40,307 nt of DNA from JAJFTV01 sp964426355 (GTDB lineage Bacteria; Chloroflexota; Anaerolineae; Anaerolineales; Anaerolineaceae): contig CAYRRA010000012.1 of assembly GCA_964426355.1 (NCBI GenBank), forward strand, positions 1 to 40,307. Reading direction: 5' to 3'. Below the pieces are notes generated by a model. The model had not been told where the DNA came from, searched no databases, and was given only the letters and a program-made list of their open reading frames with translations. Of this stretch, positions 1-7,648 are shown one piece after another (the stretch's first letter is position 1; each line of letters begins with the position of its first letter). The translations under genes were made by a program, and so were the position numbers.

Positions 1-57
1 AACACTCCAAAAAAGAAAGATTACTCCCCACAACCTCTACCTCAGGGTAAAGAATAT

Positions 58-85
58 AAAAAAATCGTGGGTCCTAACCCACGAT
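58..85 (-). terminator. Rho-independent terminator of the hisS-tRNA-His unit
   Basis: On the minus strand a perfect 9-bp stem (plus-strand arms 64-72 and 77-85) with a 4-nt loop is followed by seven T residues. It lies just downstream of tRNA-His and would end the hisS-tRNA transcript. Confidence 0.85.
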
Positions 86-98
86 CTCATAATTGGTG

Positions 99-171
99 GG
101 TGGCTGATGGGGGTCGAACCCACAACCCTTGCATCCACAGTGCAATGCTCTGCCATTGAGCTACAGCCACC
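99..171 (-). tRNA. tRNA-His (anticodon GTG)
   Basis: Read on the minus strand, the sequence folds as a tRNA: 7-bp acceptor stem GTGGCTG/CAGCCAC, D-arm TAGCTCAATGGCAGAGC, anticodon stem TTGCA/TGCAA around the loop CTGTGGA (anticodon GTG, histidine) and T-arm containing GGTTCGACC. The base at 171 supplies the extra G-1 typical of tRNA-His, which pairs with a C at 99. A complete CCA end does not seem to be encoded. The gene begins 27 bp after the hisS stop codon on the same strand, so synthetase and cognate tRNA probably share a transcript. Confidence 0.95.
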
Positions 172-198
172 ACGTTGGTTCACATTTTATCACACACG

Positions 199-1473
199 TC
201 ATGCGCCTGCAAGTTTTTTTGACAAAATCTGGGTTAAATCATTTCTTGAAACAAAGACCTGATCGCCATTCTTTAAATCCTTTATGGAAACTTGCTGATT
301 GGCAATTTCATCTGGACCACACAAAAGTACAAACTGAACACCCAACCGATCCGCATACTTAAACTGCTTTCCCAGTTTTGTGGCTTCAGGATAAACAATC
401 ACATTGTTCCCAGCCTCGCGAATGGCAGTAGCCAGGCGCATCGCCTCTACCTGGGTGTTCTCATCGAACACCGCAACCATCAGCCTGGCAGGTACCGTGT
501 GCAAATCCGGTAACAGACCATCATCACGGAGAAGCACCTGGATCAGAACATCACCCATAGCAAACCCCACGCCGCTCAACGGCTCACCGCCAACATCTTC
601 TACCAGGTTATCGTAACGTCCTCCGCCTAAAATGGATCGACCACCTTCTGTCAGGTGAACGGCTTCAAACACCGTGCCGGTGTAATAATCTAACCCGCGT
701 ATGATCTTCGGGTCAAAAGAAACATACTCGCTCAAACCGTATGCATCAATCGCTTTGAATAGCCGTACCAGTTCGTCAGACTGCTGCCAGATTTCGGGAT
801 CGGATAAAACATCTTTCAACCCGGCAAACTGATGTTCGGAGAGCCCAATTTCAAAAGCATAGCTTTGCCAATCAGATGAAGACAATTTCCCTTTTTTGTC
901 AATCAATCGAAATACTCCAGCATGATTATCAGAAGGGATTTGTAGATCTGACAGCACTTTATCCATCAAACGACGGTTGTTGACAACGACCTGAACCTGA
1001 TCTGGTCTGTATCCAACCTTTCGAAAAAAAGAAGCACATACAGCAATCATCTCTGCATCTGCTTCCGGTGCATCACATCCAATCAGATCAATATTCCATT
1101 GAAAAAACTCGCGGGTTCTACCCTTTTGCGGGCGTTCATATCGCCAAAATGGTCCAAACGACCACCAACGTAAGGGATAAACCAAACTGCGTTGTTTTTG
1201 TGCAACCATACGCGCCAGGCTGGGGGTCAATTCTGGACGCAATGTTACCAGATCACCCCCTCTATCAGCAAAGACAAATGACTGTTCCTTTACCAGTTCC
1301 TCGCCTGATTTGGCTGCATACAGGTCTATCTTTTCAATAAATGGTCCATCCCATTCCTCATAGCCAAACGACTCGGATACCTCTCGGATGGTATCGTAAA
1401 GCCAGATTTGAGCAGACTTATCCTCCGGGTAGAATTCTCGCGTACCTTTCACACTTTGTACAGTTGTTTTCAT
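199..1473 (-). CDS. hisS: Histidine--tRNA ligase
   Basis: Class II aminoacyl-tRNA synthetase that charges tRNA-His in the cytoplasm. The 424-residue length is normal for the family. Visible signatures are RPELTP near residue 80, the motif 2 stretch RYERPQKGRTREF near 112, the histidine-binding HisA motif RGLDYYTG near 262, and the motif 3 region GGGRYDNL near 287. The last ~90 residues fit the anticodon-binding domain. The ATG at 1473 is preceded by AGGATGA about nine bases upstream. The cognate tRNA-His gene lies 27 bp downstream and a terminator follows, so the two appear to form a dedicated histidine-decoding unit. It is divergent from the hydrogenase-associated genes. Confidence 0.97.
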   Translation of the reverse strand: MKTTVQSVKGTREFYPEDKSAQIWLYDTIREVSESFGYEEWDGPFIEKIDLYAAKSGEELVKEQSFVFADRGGDLVTLRPELTPSLARMVAQKQRSLVYPLRWWSFGPFWRYERPQKGRTREFFQWNIDLIGCDAPEADAEMIAVCASFFRKVGYRPDQVQVVVNNRRLMDKVLSDLQIPSDNHAGVFRLIDKKGKLSSSDWQSYAFEIGLSEHQFAGLKDVLSDPEIWQQSDELVRLFKAIDAYGLSEYVSFDPKIIRGLDYYTGTVFEAVHLTEGGRSILGGGRYDNLVEDVGGEPLSGVGFAMGDVLIQVLLRDDGLLPDLHTVPARLMVAVFDENTQVEAMRLATAIREAGNNVIVYPEATKLGKQFKYADRLGVQFVLLCGPDEIANQQVSIKDLKNGDQVFVSRNDLTQILSKKLAGA

Positions 1474-1506
1474 CGTAAAAAATCATCCTGTGAGTTTTAT
1501 CAAGAA

Positions 1507-1515
1507 ATTTTAGCA
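1507..1515 (-). promoter_or_regulatory. Putative extended -10 element for hisS
   Basis: On the minus strand TGCTAAAAT matches an extended -10 element (TGn-TAAAAT) 34 bases upstream of the hisS ATG. No good -35 hexamer is visible at 16-18 bp, so the call rests on the extended -10 alone. Confidence 0.35.
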
Positions 1516-1533
1516 TAAAAACGACTGTTAAAT

Positions 1534-1549
1534 TAGGATTAACATCCTA
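1534..1549. promoter_or_regulatory. Palindrome in the hisS / DRTGG divergent region
   Basis: TAGGAT-TAAC-ATCCTA is a perfect inverted repeat with 6-bp arms, lying between the two divergent transcription units. Size and place suit a dimeric regulator site, but it does not match the Rex consensus that often controls hydrogenase genes. Which gene it would control is unknown. Confidence 0.25.
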
Positions 1550-1672
1550 TAAATAAACACCAATCTCATGTAAAATATGATAAACACAAATATACAGTAT
1601 GCATGGGGCATCATCCCAATTCGAATATCAATTTACGAGATGGGCCCCCAAAAAGGGATAATAGAATTTGAC

Positions 1673-2086
1673 ATGGAAAATGTGAACACAATCCTCGTTA
1701 GGGAACTAATCCAAATAATTAGCGGAACCCTTCTAAATGAAAACGCTGATTTAGAAAAAGAGATAAAAGGAGGTTTTGCAGCCGATTTAATGAGCGATGT
1801 ACTTGCATCCATTCGACCTGAAGCGGTGTTAATTACAGGTCTCTGTAATCCACAAGTCATTCGCACATCGGTCATGGCTGACATTTCTGCCATCGTCCTT
1901 GTACGAGGGAAAATGCCGCCGAGTGAAACCATCCAGCTTGCATCCCAAGAGCTCATTCCCTTGATTTCATCCCCTTGCGGTATGTACGAGGTTTGTGGGC
2001 GGCTTTCAAAACTTGGACTGCCCAGTTTTGAAGATATGATGACCAACGAATACATGAACAATCCACATCCTTCAGTAGATTCATAA
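1673..2086 (+). CDS. DRTGG-domain protein (first copy)
   Basis: A single DRTGG domain of about 137 residues. This family is common beside hydrogenase and redox operons of anaerobes and in phosphotransacetylase and CBS proteins; its ligand is unknown. The conserved GGFAADLMSDVL block sits near residue 28, and the C-terminal GMYEVCGRLSKLGLP segment matches the domain end. The frame is open back to an ATG at 1577, but that extension (GIIPIRISIY and so on) does not belong to the domain, so the ATG at 1673 is preferred; neither start has a convincing Shine-Dalgarno. The next gene starts three bases after the stop. A shorter paralogue follows at 3085. A sensory role for the hydrogenase operon is inference from context. 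Confidence 0.75.
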   Translation: MENVNTILVRELIQIISGTLLNENADLEKEIKGGFAADLMSDVLASIRPEAVLITGLCNPQVIRTSVMADISAIVLVRGKMPPSETIQLASQELIPLISSPCGMYEVCGRLSKLGLPSFEDMMTNEYMNNPHPSVDS

Positions 2087-2089
2087 TCA

Positions 2090-3088
2090 ATGGGAAAAGA
2101 CGAAACATCAAAAGATACTGTTGTTTTTGAGCAAATTGCTGAGTACATTACACGCGGCGAAGAACTCGCTTATGAATTAAGAATCGGCGAGGTAATGACG
2201 CGAGATGTTCATGTATTAAAAACAACCGATCTGATGCAAGATGTTCTCGAACAATTCCGCCAGAACCACATCTCCGGTTCCCCAGTTATTGAAGATGGAA
2301 AATTGGTTGGCGTTATCAGCATCGAGGATCTGATCCGCTGCTTGTTGGTATCGGATTTAAATGCAAAAATCAGCAAATACATGACGGAAAACCCAATTTG
2401 TGTGCTGGAGGACGATCTGGTGATTGAGGGGTTGAAACTTTTTGTTAACACCAAATTGGGCAGGTTGATCGTTGTTGACAGAAATGGCGATCTAAAGGGA
2501 ATCATCACCAAGGGCGATCTCACCAGAGGCATCTTACGTGCTTTACAGCAAAACTACGAGATTGAGGAATTAAAACGCTACCGAGCCAGTCATTTATTCG
2601 AAGACCTTGTTTCCGACCGCTCTAGCTTGATTTTGCGATATGATATCCACCCACGAGATTTCACCCACGGAGGCGCTGCGTCCAGCAACATCAAACGCGC
2701 CCTTTTGCGGCTGGGTGCATCCCCTCAAATTGCCAGGCGCTGTGCAATCGCAGTTTACGAAGCTGAAATGAACCTCATCATTCATACCAACAACGGCGGT
2801 TATTTAAGAGTTGAAATCGAACCCCATCAAATATCCATCCGCGTTGAAGATGATGGTCCGGGTATTGAAAATATCGAAATGGCAATGCAACCCGGTTATT
2901 CCACTGCCAGTGAAGAAGTGCGGGAGTTGGGGTTTGGTGCAGGAATGGGTTTGGTCAACATGTCCAGGTGTGTTGATTGGATGAAGCTTGATTCCACCCC
3001 AGGCAAAGGCACCAAGTTGCAGATGAAAATCTTTCTCCAGAAAAAAGAAGTAATGGGAGAACACTACCAGAAGGATGCCAGATTATGA
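2090..3088 (+). CDS. CBS-pair protein with C-terminal GHKL ATPase (anti-sigma-factor-like) domain
   Basis: 332 residues with two modules. Residues ~33-150 form a tandem CBS pair (VMTRDVHVLKTTD, GKLVGVISIEDL, YMTENPICVLEDD, GDLKGIITKGDL), a fold that usually binds adenine nucleotides. Residues ~190-320 form a histidine-kinase-like ATPase with N-box AVYEAEMNLIIH, G1 EDDGPGI and G2 GFGAGMGLVNM, resembling RsbW-type Ser/Thr kinases or anti-sigma factors; no phospho-acceptor His domain is seen. It overlaps the next DRTGG gene by four bases (ATGA), which indicates translational coupling. It may sense adenylate or NAD(H) state and act on a partner, but no partner is encoded in the window. Confidence 0.85.
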   Translation: MGKDETSKDTVVFEQIAEYITRGEELAYELRIGEVMTRDVHVLKTTDLMQDVLEQFRQNHISGSPVIEDGKLVGVISIEDLIRCLLVSDLNAKISKYMTENPICVLEDDLVIEGLKLFVNTKLGRLIVVDRNGDLKGIITKGDLTRGILRALQQNYEIEELKRYRASHLFEDLVSDRSSLILRYDIHPRDFTHGGAASSNIKRALLRLGASPQIARRCAIAVYEAEMNLIIHTNNGGYLRVEIEPHQISIRVEDDGPGIENIEMAMQPGYSTASEEVRELGFGAGMGLVNMSRCVDWMKLDSTPGKGTKLQMKIFLQKKEVMGEHYQKDARL

Positions 3089-3426
3089 ATTTACAAGAAA
3101 TTATCAAAGAGTTGAACCTCACCGTCCTTACGAACCCGGCTTTGATCGCAGGAAAGAACCCAAAAACAGGTTACACCTCTGACATGCTTAGTTGTGTTAT
3201 GGCTGCAGCAAAACATGATGGTCTCTGGATAACATTGCAATCACATTTAAACATCGTTGCAGTAGCAACCCTGTTGGAACAGGCAGCCATCATCATCACA
3301 GAAGGAAATATTCCCGATCAAGCAACTATCGAAAAAGCAAATGAGGAAGAGATTACGCTGCTTTCAACTTCATCACCTACTTTTGAGATCGTCGGGAAAT
3401 TATGGGAACTAGGAATAACGGCATGA
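3085..3426 (+). CDS. DRTGG-domain protein (second copy)
   Basis: A 113-residue single-domain DRTGG protein, the usual compact length. Conserved blocks are GYTSDMLSCVMAAA near residue 29, DGLWITLQSHLNIVAVA near 45 and PTFEIVGKLWELGI at the C-terminus. The start overlaps the stop of the CBS-ATPase gene by four bases. The pairing of two DRTGG proteins with a CBS-ATPase and a PHP protein is a recurring neighbourhood of hydrogenase operons in anaerobes (general knowledge, not searched here). Biochemical function is unknown. Confidence 0.85.
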   Translation: MNLQEIIKELNLTVLTNPALIAGKNPKTGYTSDMLSCVMAAAKHDGLWITLQSHLNIVAVATLLEQAAIIITEGNIPDQATIEKANEEEITLLSTSSPTFEIVGKLWELGITA

Positions 3427-3450
3427 TCCACCTGCCTGACCGGGTTCATT

Positions 3451-4230
3451 TTGGATAATCCAACCAATCAATTTCATCTCTACCGGGCTGAGCTTCATAT
3501 CCACACCGTTCTTTCTCCCTGTGCTTCAGTGGAAATGATACCCCCTCTTATCGTTCAAACGGCTTTAGACAAAGGCATAGATATCATCGCCATCAGTGAC
3601 CATAATACTACTGCAAATACTGGCGCAGTCATTCAGGCTGCTGAAGGCACAGGGATTACGGTCATTCCCGCAATTGAGTTGCATACCCGCGAGGAAATTC
3701 ACGTCCTTTGTCTTTTCCCCAATTTGAAACAAATTCATCTTTTTCAAATCGAGCTCGAACCCTTCCTGTCAAGTGTTCGAAACCAGGCGGAAATCTTTGG
3801 ACCGCAATATATCGTCGATTCAACTGGCGAATTCATCAGGAACGAGGAACGCATGCTCAGTCAGGCAACCAGCCTTTCACTGGAAAAAGCATGGGAACTG
3901 GTAAAACAATTTGATGGATTATATATTCCTGCTCACATCAACCGCGCTATGTATGGATTACTGCCCACACTCGGTTTCTTGCCAGAAAATATTGCGTTTG
4001 ACGCGTTAGAGATTAACCCTCGTGATGATCTCAAAGTCCTATTGCAGAGACACCCCTCTATCAGCCGTTTCCCCATCATTTTCAGTGGGGATGCACACTT
4101 CCTGGATGATATGTTAGGAATTAACCAATTTTGGCTGAATGAGTCTTCTTTTGAAGAAATTTGTAAAGCGCTAAAAAATGAGGATGGGCGGTCGGTAAAT
4201 ATGACCAATTTTATTGGATTTCAGTTTTGA
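3451..4230 (+). CDS. PHP-domain metal-dependent phosphoesterase-like protein
   Basis: Polymerase-and-histidinol-phosphatase (PHP) fold, a metal-dependent phosphoesterase family. Metal-ligand motifs are HIHT near residues 16-19, ISDHN near 50, PAIELHT near 74, PAHINR near 160 and FSGDAHF near 210. At 259 residues it is a normal stand-alone PHP protein (YciV/TrpH-like). The start must be a non-ATG codon: an in-frame stop lies at 3424, and the first internal Met would remove the HIHT motif. TTG at 3451 is the best candidate. It is the last gene of the upstream cassette; no terminator follows before the hydrogenase promoter. The substrate is unknown. Confidence 0.85.
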   Translation: MDNPTNQFHLYRAELHIHTVLSPCASVEMIPPLIVQTALDKGIDIIAISDHNTTANTGAVIQAAEGTGITVIPAIELHTREEIHVLCLFPNLKQIHLFQIELEPFLSSVRNQAEIFGPQYIVDSTGEFIRNEERMLSQATSLSLEKAWELVKQFDGLYIPAHINRAMYGLLPTLGFLPENIAFDALEINPRDDLKVLLQRHPSISRFPIIFSGDAHFLDDMLGINQFWLNESSFEEICKALKNEDGRSVNMTNFIGFQF

Positions 4231-4262
4231 CAATATTCGTGATGAATGATGACATTTGATAA

Positions 4263-4292
4263 TTGACCGGTTTTAAAGTTACGAGTTATAGT
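4263..4292 (+). promoter_or_regulatory. Putative sigma-70-type promoter of the hydrogenase structural operon
   Basis: TTGACC (4263-4268) and TATAGT (4287-4292) are separated by 18 bp, each matching five of six consensus bases. Transcription would start near 4299, giving a leader of about 75 bases before the ATG at 4374. It lies in the 143-bp gap after the PHP gene and could uncouple hydrogenase expression from the upstream cassette. Confidence 0.55.
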
Positions 4293-4373
4293 TATGTGGT
4301 TATCTGTAGTAAAAAACAAGTCGAAATTTACAAAATAATCAACAACAGACTATCTCATTTCCAAGGAAAAAAT

Positions 4374-4901
4374 ATGAAAGTCTCTTTTGAAAAAATACAG
4401 GTAAACGATCCGCTCAATCAGCCAGAGAAGAAAAAAATTATCGACAATATCCTTGAAGCAAATAAAGATCTTCCTGGTGCCACAATGGTGATTTTGAACG
4501 AGCTTCAGAATCAAATTGGGTTCATCTCTTTACCGATGCAAGATTACGTCGCACAGAAAATGAAAGTACCTGCCAGCCAGATCCATGGAGTAGTAACATT
4601 TTATTCCTTCTTTACAACCACTCCCCGTGGAAGACATACCATCAAGTTTTGTATGGGTACTGCCTGTTATGTCGGAGGAACCCAACAACTTATCGACAAA
4701 TCAAAACAAATCCTCAACATCGAGCCTGGTCACACTACCGAGGATGGCGCAGTTACCATTGAGCTTTGCAGGTGTGTAGGCGCTTGCAGCCAGGCACCTG
4801 TTGTCGTTGTGGATGATGAAATTTATGGACGTGTTCGTCCCAATAAACTGCCCAAAATCATCCAGGACCTTTTAGAAAAAGATAAATTGTCCGCTCAGTA
4901 A
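4374..4901 (+). CDS. hndA: NuoE/HndA-like [2Fe-2S] subunit of the hydrogenase (first copy)
   Basis: Thioredoxin-like [2Fe-2S] protein of the NuoE/HoxE/HydC family, which passes electrons in NAD(P)H-linked diaphorase modules. The four ligands are all present: C93 and C98 (CMGTAC) and C134 and C138 (CVGAC). The helical N-terminal region and the GVVTFYSFF motif near residue 72 are typical, as is the 175-residue length. The ATG at 4374 has AAGGAAAA a few bases upstream; an in-frame TTG further up would begin inside the predicted promoter. This is one of two NuoE paralogues in the operon and probably pairs with the HydB-like NuoF at 5867. Confidence 0.93.
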   Translation: MKVSFEKIQVNDPLNQPEKKKIIDNILEANKDLPGATMVILNELQNQIGFISLPMQDYVAQKMKVPASQIHGVVTFYSFFTTTPRGRHTIKFCMGTACYVGGTQQLIDKSKQILNIEPGHTTEDGAVTIELCRCVGACSQAPVVVVDDEIYGRVRPNKLPKIIQDLLEKDKLSAQ

Positions 4902-4906
4902 TCAAG

Positions 4907-5452
4907 TTGAAAGAATTATCGTTACATATTTTAGATATCGCAGAAAATTCAATTACTGCGAAGGCGAAGAATATCATTTTGGACATTTTGGAATGTTCAA
5001 AAACTGACCTTTTACAAATTACCATAAAAGACGATGGCGTTGGAATGGATGCAGAATCAGTCGACAGGTTGATGGATCCATTTTTCACCAGCCGTACCAC
5101 ACGAAGAGTTGGGTTGGGGATTCCGCTCTTGAAAGCAGCCGCTGAAGCATGTAACGGGTCGATGGAGATCAATTCAACCCCTGGCAAAGGCACTGAAGTC
5201 AAGGTTAATTTCCAACGCAATCATATCGACAGGATGCCAATAGGAGATCTGAGCAGTACTTTCCTCACGTTGCTCATCGGTTCACCTGAAATCAATTGGT
5301 TTTTTTGCTATACTGTTGATAAACGAAGATTTGAGATAAACAGTCAGGAGATCAGTTCGATACTTGGCGATGTTCCATTTAGCGACCCACATGTCATGAA
5401 ATGGCTACGGTCCTTTATCGAAGAGAACATCCTGGCAGTGCAGACAAAATAA
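4907..5452 (+). CDS. GHKL-family ATP-binding protein of hydrogenase operons
   Basis: A 181-residue protein with a histidine-kinase-like ATPase domain but no dimerisation/phospho-acceptor segment. N-box LHILDIAENSI is near residue 5, G1 DDGVGM near 43, DPFFTSRTT near 57, G2 RVGLGIPLLK near 67 and STPGKGTEV near 90. The family occurs between the small and large diaphorase genes of [FeFe]-hydrogenase operons in clostridia and Thermotogales (general knowledge). The C-terminal ~75 residues are not recognised. Translation starts at TTG 4907; the sequence KELSLHILDI right after it matches the usual family N-terminus. It may act in assembly or regulation of the complex, which is inference. Confidence 0.83.
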   Translation: MKELSLHILDIAENSITAKAKNIILDILECSKTDLLQITIKDDGVGMDAESVDRLMDPFFTSRTTRRVGLGIPLLKAAAEACNGSMEINSTPGKGTEVKVNFQRNHIDRMPIGDLSSTFLTLLIGSPEINWFFCYTVDKRRFEINSQEISSILGDVPFSDPHVMKWLRSFIEENILAVQTK

Positions 5453-5484
5453 ATATAACAAGAATTTGAATAGGAGCGTATCAA

Positions 5485-5856
5485 ATGGATAAAATTAAAT
5501 CGCTTGAAGACTTGAAAAGAGTACGCGAAGAAGCCTTAAAAAAACGTGAAGCAAAGAAAATCAGCGGTCAGAAACAAATCGTTGTGGGTATGGGCACAGT
5601 AGGCATCGCATCAGGCGCACGAGAAACGTTAAAAGCGATCCTTTCTTTTATTGAAGAAAACAACCTGGAAGAAGTGTTGGTCCGCCAAACCGGAAACATC
5701 GGTCTGGATTCGTACGAACCGATCATCCAGGTCATCATCGGCGATTCCGAACCAGTTTCCTACGGAAGAGTGACCCCTGCCATGGTTACCGAAATCATGC
5801 AGGAACACATCATCAATGGCAAACTGGTAGAAAAATATGTAATTAAATCTGCATAG
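5485..5856 (+). CDS. hndB: HndB-like thioredoxin-fold subunit without any cysteine
   Basis: 123 residues aligning over the whole length with HndB of NADP-reducing hydrogenases (opening KSLEDLKRVREEALKKR, core IVVGMGTVGIASGA, GRVTPAMV near the end). HndB proteins normally hold a [2Fe-2S] cluster through motifs like GTCGIAAGA and TGCIGLCEWEP. Here these read GTVGIASGA and TGNIGLDSYEP, and the protein has no cysteine at all, so it cannot bind a classical Fe-S cluster. The reading frame is intact, AGGAG precedes the ATG, and the gene sits 10 bp before the HydB-like gene. That argues for a maintained structural role, not decay. Confidence 0.85.
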   Translation: MDKIKSLEDLKRVREEALKKREAKKISGQKQIVVGMGTVGIASGARETLKAILSFIEENNLEEVLVRQTGNIGLDSYEPIIQVIIGDSEPVSYGRVTPAMVTEIMQEHIINGKLVEKYVIKSA

Positions 5857-5866
5857 AAGGAAAATC

Positions 5867-7648
5867 ATGACTTTTTACCGTTCTCATATACTGGTATCGA
5901 TCGACCCAATTTGCATTGAAAAGGGCGCTTTTACGATCATTGACCTGCTGAACGATGAGTTGATCAAAAATGGCTTGTTTGAGGAAGTTCAGGTACTTGA
6001 GACTTCACGCATTGGAGATCCTAACTTATTTGGACCTGATCTAATGGTCTATCCTGAAGCTATCCATTACGGCAATCTCACTCCGGCAGATATCCCTTTG
6101 CTGGTTGAAGAGCATTTCCTTAAAGGTCGCGTGATCAACAAATTTGAAGTCGTTCAACGCTTTCAAACCGACGAAGAGTTAGGGGCGCCTAAATCCAAAG
6201 AAGTCAGGGTTGTCCTTAAGAATTGCGGTAAGATCGATCCGAACAATATTGAAGAATATATCGCCGAGGATGGCTACAGTGCCTTGGCAAAAGTCATCCA
6301 ATTGCAACCAGAAGAAGTTATTGAACTCGTCGAAAAATCCAAGTTGCGCGGACGTGGTGGTGCTGGTTTTCCAACCGCCCTGAAATGGAAGCTTGCTCGA
6401 AAAAGCGAAGCCAACCCTAAATTTGTTCTTTGCAATGCAGATGAAGGTGATCCTGGTGCTTTCATGAACCGGCGTGTTTTAGAGGGCGACCCTCACGCTG
6501 TGCTTGAAGGCATGATTATTGCAGGTTATGCAATTGGCTCAAATCAAGGATATATCTACTGCCGAGCTGAATACCCTCTGGCGGTGAAAACACTTAATGT
6601 CGCTATTCAACAGGCACGTAACATCGGATTACTCGGCGAAAATATCCTGGGGTCAGATTTCTCATTTGACCTGGAAGTTCGGATGGGTGCAGGCGCTTTT
6701 GTTTGTGGTGAAGAAACTGCATTGATGGCTTCTGTTGAAGGTAAACGCGGTGAGCCGCGCCCTCGTCCTCCCTATCCTGCCGTCAAAGGACTTTGGGCTT
6801 TTCCCTCAAATATCAATAATGTCGAAACCTATGCCAACGTCCCGCAGATTATTCTAAAAGGACCAGAATGGTTTGCGAGCATGGGTACTGAGAATAGCAA
6901 AGGTACGAAAACTTTTGCTCTTGCAGGCGATATCGTTCATCCTGGTCTAATTGAAGTTCCATTTGGTATTACCTTGCGCGAGATTATTTATGATGTTGCC
7001 GGGGGAATCAAAGATGGCAAAGGCTTCAAAGCGGTTCAAACTGGTGGACCCATGGGCGGTTGTTTAACCAAAGAACACCTCGATTTACCGGTCGATTATG
7101 ACGCCCTGACGAAAGCGGGTTCAATGATGGGTTCAGGCGGTATGATCGTCATGGATGATGAAACCTGCATGGTTGACATTGCGCGGTATTTCATGGAATT
7201 CACACAAGATGAAAGCTGTGGGAAATGTGTTCCTTGTCGTATCGGCACCAATCGCATCCTCGATATCTTGAACCGAATATGTGAAGGTCAAGGGAAGCCA
7301 GGCGACATTGAACAACTGGAAGAGCTTTCTGCTTATATTCAAAAGACCTCGCTTTGTGGTTTGGGTCAAGGTGCACCAACACCTGTTGTAAGTACACTGA
7401 AACATTTCCGCGAGGAATATGAGGAGCACATCAACGAAAAACGATGCCCGGCGAAAGTCTGTCGATCCTTGATCCAATATGTAATCAACCCGGATACCTG
7501 TACCGGTTGTACCGTGTGTGCAAGAAACTGCCCGGTTAACGCCATTAGCGGCGAAAGACGCAGTCCACATGTGATCGATCCCGATATTTGTATCCGTTGT
7601 GGAATCTGTATGCAGGTCTGCAATTTTGGCGCAATCTCGATTGAATAA
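5867..7648 (+). CDS. hndC: HydB/HndC-like NuoF subunit with C-terminal 2[4Fe-4S] ferredoxin domain
   Basis: FMN- and NAD(P)H-binding diaphorase subunit, 593 residues. Order: a thioredoxin-like N-terminal domain (1-95), the Rossmann-like FMN/NADH core (GRGGAGFP near 160, NADEGDPGAFMNR near 190, GAGAFVCGEETAL near 275), a [4Fe-4S] site at C451, C454, C457 and C497, and a bacterial ferredoxin domain at C545/548/551/555 and C575/578/581/585. This is the architecture of HydB in electron-bifurcating hydrogenases. The N-terminal domain has lost three of four [2Fe-2S] ligands (only C16 remains; S11 replaces the first). AGAAGGAAAA precedes the ATG. Confidence 0.93.
   Translation: MTFYRSHILVSIDPICIEKGAFTIIDLLNDELIKNGLFEEVQVLETSRIGDPNLFGPDLMVYPEAIHYGNLTPADIPLLVEEHFLKGRVINKFEVVQRFQTDEELGAPKSKEVRVVLKNCGKIDPNNIEEYIAEDGYSALAKVIQLQPEEVIELVEKSKLRGRGGAGFPTALKWKLARKSEANPKFVLCNADEGDPGAFMNRRVLEGDPHAVLEGMIIAGYAIGSNQGYIYCRAEYPLAVKTLNVAIQQARNIGLLGENILGSDFSFDLEVRMGAGAFVCGEETALMASVEGKRGEPRPRPPYPAVKGLWAFPSNINNVETYANVPQIILKGPEWFASMGTENSKGTKTFALAGDIVHPGLIEVPFGITLREIIYDVAGGIKDGKGFKAVQTGGPMGGCLTKEHLDLPVDYDALTKAGSMMGSGGMIVMDDETCMVDIARYFMEFTQDESCGKCVPCRIGTNRILDILNRICEGQGKPGDIEQLEELSAYIQKTSLCGLGQGAPTPVVSTLKHFREEYEEHINEKRCPAKVCRSLIQYVINPDTCTGCTVCARNCPVNAISGERRSPHVIDPDICIRCGICMQVCNFGAISIE

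Noticed and set aside
1474..1672. Rex operator for NADH control of the hydrogenase genes
   Set aside because: No sequence close to TTGTGAnnnnnnTCACAA or TTGTTAAnnnnTTAACAA was seen here or at 4231-4373; the only palindrome is TAGGAT-N4-ATCCTA.
1633..2148. Antisense open frame of 171 codons over the first DRTGG gene
   Set aside because: It lies opposite a gene with a clear DRTGG domain, has a low-complexity Ser-rich translation, no family motif and no ribosome-binding site.
5485..5856. HndB-like gene as a pseudogene
   Set aside because: Despite the missing cysteines, the frame is intact, the SD is good, the fold residues are conserved and the operon spacing is tight.
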